NCBI GenBank assembly: GCA_910587015.1
Contig: CAJUME010000005.1
Location: forward strand, 256,629-320,628
Source of the DNA: an uncultured Christensenella sp.
Lineage (GTDB): Bacteria; Bacillota; Clostridia; Christensenellales; Borkfalkiaceae
Reading direction: 5' to 3'
Length of the DNA stretch: 64,000 bases
The notes under the pieces are model-generated. The model was not told the origin of the DNA. It made no database searches and saw only the letters and a list, made by a program, of their open reading frames with translations. Shown here piece by piece: positions 61,274 through 64,000 of this stretch. The translations under genes and the position numbers were made by a program. Position 1 is the first letter of the stretch. Every line of letters begins with the position of its first letter.

Positions 61274-62161
61274 ATGGTTGGTTTTTGTAACGGAATTTTA
61301 ACTGCTATGATTACGCCGTTCACCGAAAACGGAGTAAATCTTGAAGAATTCGGCAAAATGATTGAATATCAGATTGAAGGCGGCACCGACGCGCTTGTTG
61401 TTTTGGGCACCACGGGCGAGCCCGCCACTATGACCGAGGCCGAAAAAGAGGAAGCTATTACATACGCCGTAAAAAAAGCGGCGGGCAGAATTAAAATAAT
61501 AGTCGGAACGGGCAGCAATAACACCGCAAGGGCGGTTGCAGCTTCGGTCAAGGCGGAAAAACTCGGCGCGGACGGCGTGCTTGCCGTCACCCCCTACTAC
61601 AACAAATGCACGCAAAAGGGACTTCTGGAATATTACAGGGCAATCTGCGCGGCGGTTAAAATTCCCGTTATCGCTTACAACGTGCCCTCCCGCACGGCGG
61701 TGAATATTCTGCCGGAAACGGCGGAAAAGCTTGCTTGCATACCGAATATGGCGGGAATAAAAGAGGCAAGCGGAAACATGGCGCAGGTATGCGAAACAAT
61801 GCGCCGTATACGCGGAAAAATGGACTTATACTCGGGCGAGGATTTTTTAAATCTGCCTATGCTTGCAATCGGCGGGGCGGGGCTGATTTCAGTCACCTCC
61901 AACATTGCGCCCGCGCTCGTCAAAAAAATGTATACGCTTGTAAAGCAGAACAAGCTTGACGAGGCGAACGCCGTTCAGGACTTTTTACTGCCGTTGGAGG
62001 ACGCCTGCTTTTTGGAGGTGAACCCCATTCCCATCAAAGCCGCGTACAATATGCTGGGCTTTGACGCAGGCGTGCCGCGCGCACCGCTTACCGAGCTTGA
62101 GGACTGCAACAAGGCAAAATTATACGAAGAAATGAAAAAGGCGGGTTTAAAAACTGTATGA
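61274..62161 (+). CDS. dapA: 4-hydroxy-tetrahydrodipicolinate synthase
   Basis: A 295-aa TIM-barrel aldolase joining pyruvate and aspartate semialdehyde. It has the threonine pair in GTTGEPATM, the catalytic tyrosine in YNVPSRTAVN and the Schiff-base lysine in AGIKEASGN. AGAGGA precedes the ATG. The 159-base gap after asd has two inverted repeats (CGCAAAAATC/GATTTTTGCG near 61117-61149 and CGGTCG/CGACC) but no strong terminator. Confidence 0.96.
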   Translation: MVGFCNGILTAMITPFTENGVNLEEFGKMIEYQIEGGTDALVVLGTTGEPATMTEAEKEEAITYAVKKAAGRIKIIVGTGSNNTARAVAASVKAEKLGADGVLAVTPYYNKCTQKGLLEYYRAICAAVKIPVIAYNVPSRTAVNILPETAEKLACIPNMAGIKEASGNMAQVCETMRRIRGKMDLYSGEDFLNLPMLAIGGAGLISVTSNIAPALVKKMYTLVKQNKLDEANAVQDFLLPLEDACFLEVNPIPIKAAYNMLGFDAGVPRAPLTELEDCNKAKLYEEMKKAGLKTV

Positions 62162-62913
62162 TAAACGTTTTAGTTTGCGGAATTAACGGAAAAATGGGCA
62201 AAAGCATTACAGAGCTTATTGCCGCTGAAAAGGATATGCAAATTGTTTGCGGGATAGATTTGCGGGCGGATAAATCGGCTTTGCCCCCCGTATATGCCTC
62301 GTTTGACGCTGTTTGCGAGAAGGTTGACGTAATTATCGACTTCTCCTCCCCCGCCGTTTTAAAAAGCGAGCTTGACTGGGCAACAAAGCACAACTGCCCC
62401 GTAGTGCTTGCCGCAACGGGATACACGGAAAGCGATTTGAAGCTGATTGAAGCAACGTCGAAAAAGCTTGCGGTTTTCAAGACGGGCAACTTCTCATTAG
62501 GCATAAATCTTTTGGTGAAGCTTGTAAAGCAGGCGGCGCTTGCCCTTGGCGAAGGCTTTGATATAGAGATTATAGAAAAGCACCATAACCAGAAGGTGGA
62601 CGCGCCCTCCGGCACGGCGATTATGCTTGCGGAAAGCGCAAACTCCGCATTTGATAACGGCAAGCCGTACGTCAACGGAAGAAGCGGAATTACCGGCAAG
62701 CGCGGTAACGAGATAGGCGTGCACGCGGTGCGCGGAGGAACCATTGTCGGCGAGCATGACGTGATATTTGCCGGCGAGGACGAGATTATCACTTTATCGC
62801 ATTCGGCGCGCTCTAAAAGGGTTTTTGCGGCGGGCGCAATAAAGGCGGCAAAATGGCTTGCGGGCAAGCCTGCGGGCTTATACGATATGACAAACGTGCT
62901 TGAAAATTTGTAA
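62158..62913 (+). CDS. dapB: 4-hydroxy-tetrahydrodipicolinate reductase
   Basis: A 251-aa NAD(P)H reductase for the next lysine step. It has GINGKMGKSI at the N-terminus, AATGYTES, and the substrate motif EKHHNQKVDAPSGTA. It overlaps dapA by four bases (ATGA), so the two are coupled. Confidence 0.96.
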   Translation: MINVLVCGINGKMGKSITELIAAEKDMQIVCGIDLRADKSALPPVYASFDAVCEKVDVIIDFSSPAVLKSELDWATKHNCPVVLAATGYTESDLKLIEATSKKLAVFKTGNFSLGINLLVKLVKQAALALGEGFDIEIIEKHHNQKVDAPSGTAIMLAESANSAFDNGKPYVNGRSGITGKRGNEIGVHAVRGGTIVGEHDVIFAGEDEIITLSHSARSKRVFAAGAIKAAKWLAGKPAGLYDMTNVLENL

Positions 62914-62928
62914 TTTGAATTTATAGAG

Positions 62929-62972
62929 AACCCGCCCCGCGGACTTTACGTCCGCGGGGCGGGTTATTTTTA
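62929..62972 (+). terminator. Terminator of the lysine operon
   Basis: AACCCGCCCCGCGGAC and its complement with a five-base loop, followed by ATTTTTAA. It also borders the convergent XRE gene. Confidence 0.9.
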
Positions 62973-63173
62973 ATCATCTTTAATTCCTAATAAATAATCT
63001 GACGAAACGTTATAAAATTTGCATAAACGTTTTATTATATCAACTGACGGTTCTCTTATTCCGTATTCATAATTTGCATACGCGTTTAAAGTTATTTGCA
63101 ACGCACTTGAAACTTGCTTTAATGTAAGCCCCTTTTCGTGTCGAAGTTCTTTTAATCTTTCACACAATTCCAT
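62970..63173 (-). CDS. XRE-family HTH transcriptional regulator (67 aa), second copy
   Basis: Same length and role as the protein at 1111-1314: one Cro/C1 HTH (LKELRHEKGLTLKQVSSALQ and the following NAYANYEYGIREPS) and an end SSDYLLGIKDD that parallels SADFLLGLED in the first. I use the ATG at 63173; the longer frame runs into the operator. No ribosome binding site is seen, and a TAATAC hexamer eight bases upstream suggests a very short leader. It diverges from the small gene at 63260. Confidence 0.85.
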   Translation of the reverse strand: MELCERLKELRHEKGLTLKQVSSALQITLNAYANYEYGIREPSVDIIKRLCKFYNVSSDYLLGIKDD

Positions 63174-63188
63174 ATATTTATGTATTAC

Positions 63189-63248
63189 ACAAAACGTTAA
63201 AAAATGCTTGACTTTTAACAAAACGTGCAATACAATTTAACAAAACGT
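63189..63248. promoter_or_regulatory. Divergent promoter/operator with three ACAAAACGT sites
   Basis: ACAAAACGT is at 63189-63197, 63218-63226 and 63240-63248. The plus promoter is TTGACT (63208-63213), 17 bases, TACAAT (63231-63236), with the second site in the spacer and the third after the -10. The block AATGCTTGAC is shared with the promoter at 1344-1352. Confidence 0.72.
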
Positions 63249-63259
63249 GGAAAAAAGAA

Positions 63260-63538
63260 ATGTTGGAATTTATACATAAAAACAGTTGCATAAACTGCAA
63301 ATACTTTTGTCAGTATTACGTTAAATACAAAGAAGAATTTAAACCCGTTTCGTGCGGGTTTTGCACAAATGAAATATTATCGGTAGCGCAACGTAAAGAA
63401 TATATGACAAAGCTAAACATACAGGTTATCTTTGAAAAGATATTCTGTCAACTTCATTTTACAATCTTCGGCATATTTTTTGCAAATGGAAGGCAGGCGG
63501 TCTCCGCCGAGCCTTTTTATGGAAATATTCTGATATAG
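63260..63538 (+). CDS. Small Cys-rich protein, C-terminus doubtful
   Basis: A 92-aa frame. The first ~55 residues (SCINCKYFCQYYVKYKEEF and VSCGFCTNEILS) have CxxC..C and CGFC pairs typical of small clostridial metal-binding proteins. The rest is hydrophobic and looks unrelated, as if the original end had been replaced by a junction. It is the target gene of the second XRE module by position. A GGAAAA stretch is the only candidate ribosome binding site. Confidence 0.5.
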   Translation: MLEFIHKNSCINCKYFCQYYVKYKEEFKPVSCGFCTNEILSVAQRKEYMTKLNIQVIFEKIFCQLHFTIFGIFFANGRQAVSAEPFYGNILI

Positions 63539-63567
63539 AGAAATAAAATAAAGAATAAAATTAAAGA

Positions 63568-63596
63568 TTGACTTTAATAATATTAAATGCTATACT
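63568..63596 (+). promoter_or_regulatory. Promoter of the DUF2089-like gene
   Basis: TTGACT (63568-63573), 17 bases, TATACT (63591-63596). Confidence 0.75.
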
Positions 63597-63620
63597 GGGA
63601 TCATGAGAGGAGGACGCAAT

Positions 63621-63929
63621 ATGGCGATTGAGCTGCTGCCCGACTGGATGGCCGGTTTGGAGGAGGAGGATGTGGCCTTCATCAAGAAGTTCATTCTGGC
63701 GTCGGGGTCGCTGAAGGAGATGGCCGGACAGTATGGCGTGACCTATCCCACGGTGCGCCTGCGGCTGGACCGGCTGATCCAAAAGATACGCATGGTGGAG
63801 GACACCGCCGCCGACCCCTACATCGCCGTCATCAAGCGGCTGGCGATGAACGAAAAGCTGGACCTGGACACGGCGAAGGTCCTGATTGCGGAGTACAAAA
63901 AGACACGAACTGTGAAGGAGGAATTATGA
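63621..63929 (+). CDS. DUF2089-like small regulator
   Basis: A 102-aa protein. Residues ~10-60 (EEDVAFIKKFILASGSLKEM followed by YGVTYPTVRLRLDRLIQKI) form an HTH of the DUF2089 type, followed by a helical tail. AGGAGG lies eight bases before the ATG at 63621. Codons favour C/G endings (CTG, ATC, GCC, AAG) unlike the rest of the window, which suggests recent transfer. It overlaps the next gene (ATGA). Confidence 0.78.
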   Translation: MAIELLPDWMAGLEEEDVAFIKKFILASGSLKEMAGQYGVTYPTVRLRLDRLIQKIRMVEDTAADPYIAVIKRLAMNEKLDLDTAKVLIAEYKKTRTVKEEL

Positions 63930-64000
63930 TGGCTGGCGCTGGTTTTATCGTCGGTATATTTGGACTGGTATTTTATCTGTTTATTCTGCTGCTGCCTATC
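63926..64000 (+). CDS. Membrane protein, N-terminal fragment
   Basis: Starts ATGATG at 63926 after AAGGAGG and runs off the window. The visible 25 residues (MMAGAGFIVGIFGLVFYLFI...) are a membrane helix. It is coupled to the DUF2089-like gene, a pairing seen in other Bacillota. GC-rich codons as in its neighbour. Confidence 0.6.
   Translation, partial: MMAGAGFIVGIFGLVFYLFILLLPI

Overview
The window looks like chromosome from an uncultured, low-to-mid GC Bacillota (Clostridia-like, probably a gut anaerobe). Support comes from gene order and content. tilS-hpt lies beside tRNA genes. The cluster yqfC-yqfD-phoH-pgpH-ybeY-era-yqzL-recO matches Bacillus/Clostridium order. There is a SigB/SigF-type partner-switching operon, pyruvate phosphate dikinase, manganese (yybP-ykoY) and lysine riboswitches, and BspA-type leucine-rich surface lipoproteins. 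Promoters are near-perfect TTGACA/TATAAT, and genes usually carry AAGGAG-like ribosome binding sites. No taxonomic marker was compared, so the lineage is an inference.

Layout. 1-4181: a chain-length-determinant-like membrane protein (cut by the window edge), an XRE regulator facing a small protein across a three-site operator, hpt, tilS, and tRNAs fMet, Met and Glu. 4182-10282: a 6.1-kb integrated element in the 3' end of tRNA-Glu, bounded by GGGTCACCA repeats. It holds a large serine recombinase, a MerR/TipAS-type regulator with an ABC exporter, small zinc-ribbon proteins, a hairpin-rich island and a frameshifted acetyltransferase. The terminator that should follow tRNA-Glu now sits just outside the right end. 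10283-22264: a Na/phosphate cotransporter behind a Mn riboswitch, a transglutaminase surface protein, a NYN-LOTUS protein, two BspA-like lipoproteins and membrane proteins. 22265-26035: ppdK and two tandem Imm1-like immunity proteins. 26036-38801: the era cluster, an atypical MinD/MinE pair, an S41 protease with a PucR-type regulator, a nine-helix membrane protein and an rsbV-rsbW-sigma-rsbW operon. 38802-54056: RluA-type synthase, feoA-feoB, ileS, tsaD, prfB, secA, adenine deaminase and a purine permease. 54057-62928: a Cd/Zn-type ATPase with its ArsR regulator, a large anchored surface protein, and lysine-pathway genes asd-dapA-dapB behind a lysine riboswitch. 62929-64000: a second XRE/small-protein module, then a stretch with clearly different codon use carrying a DUF2089-like regulator and the start of a membrane protein.

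Themes. Purine salvage recurs (hpt, ade, NCS2 permease), as does metal handling (Mn riboswitch, FeoAB, CadA/CadC-like pair). The most unusual points are a MinD homologue lacking the P-loop lysine and paired with a short MinE, a partner-switching operon whose canonical RsbW has lost its ATP site while a second HATPase follows the sigma gene, a Mn riboswitch placed before a phosphate transporter, nested hairpins inside the integrated element, and two matched XRE modules with diverged operators.
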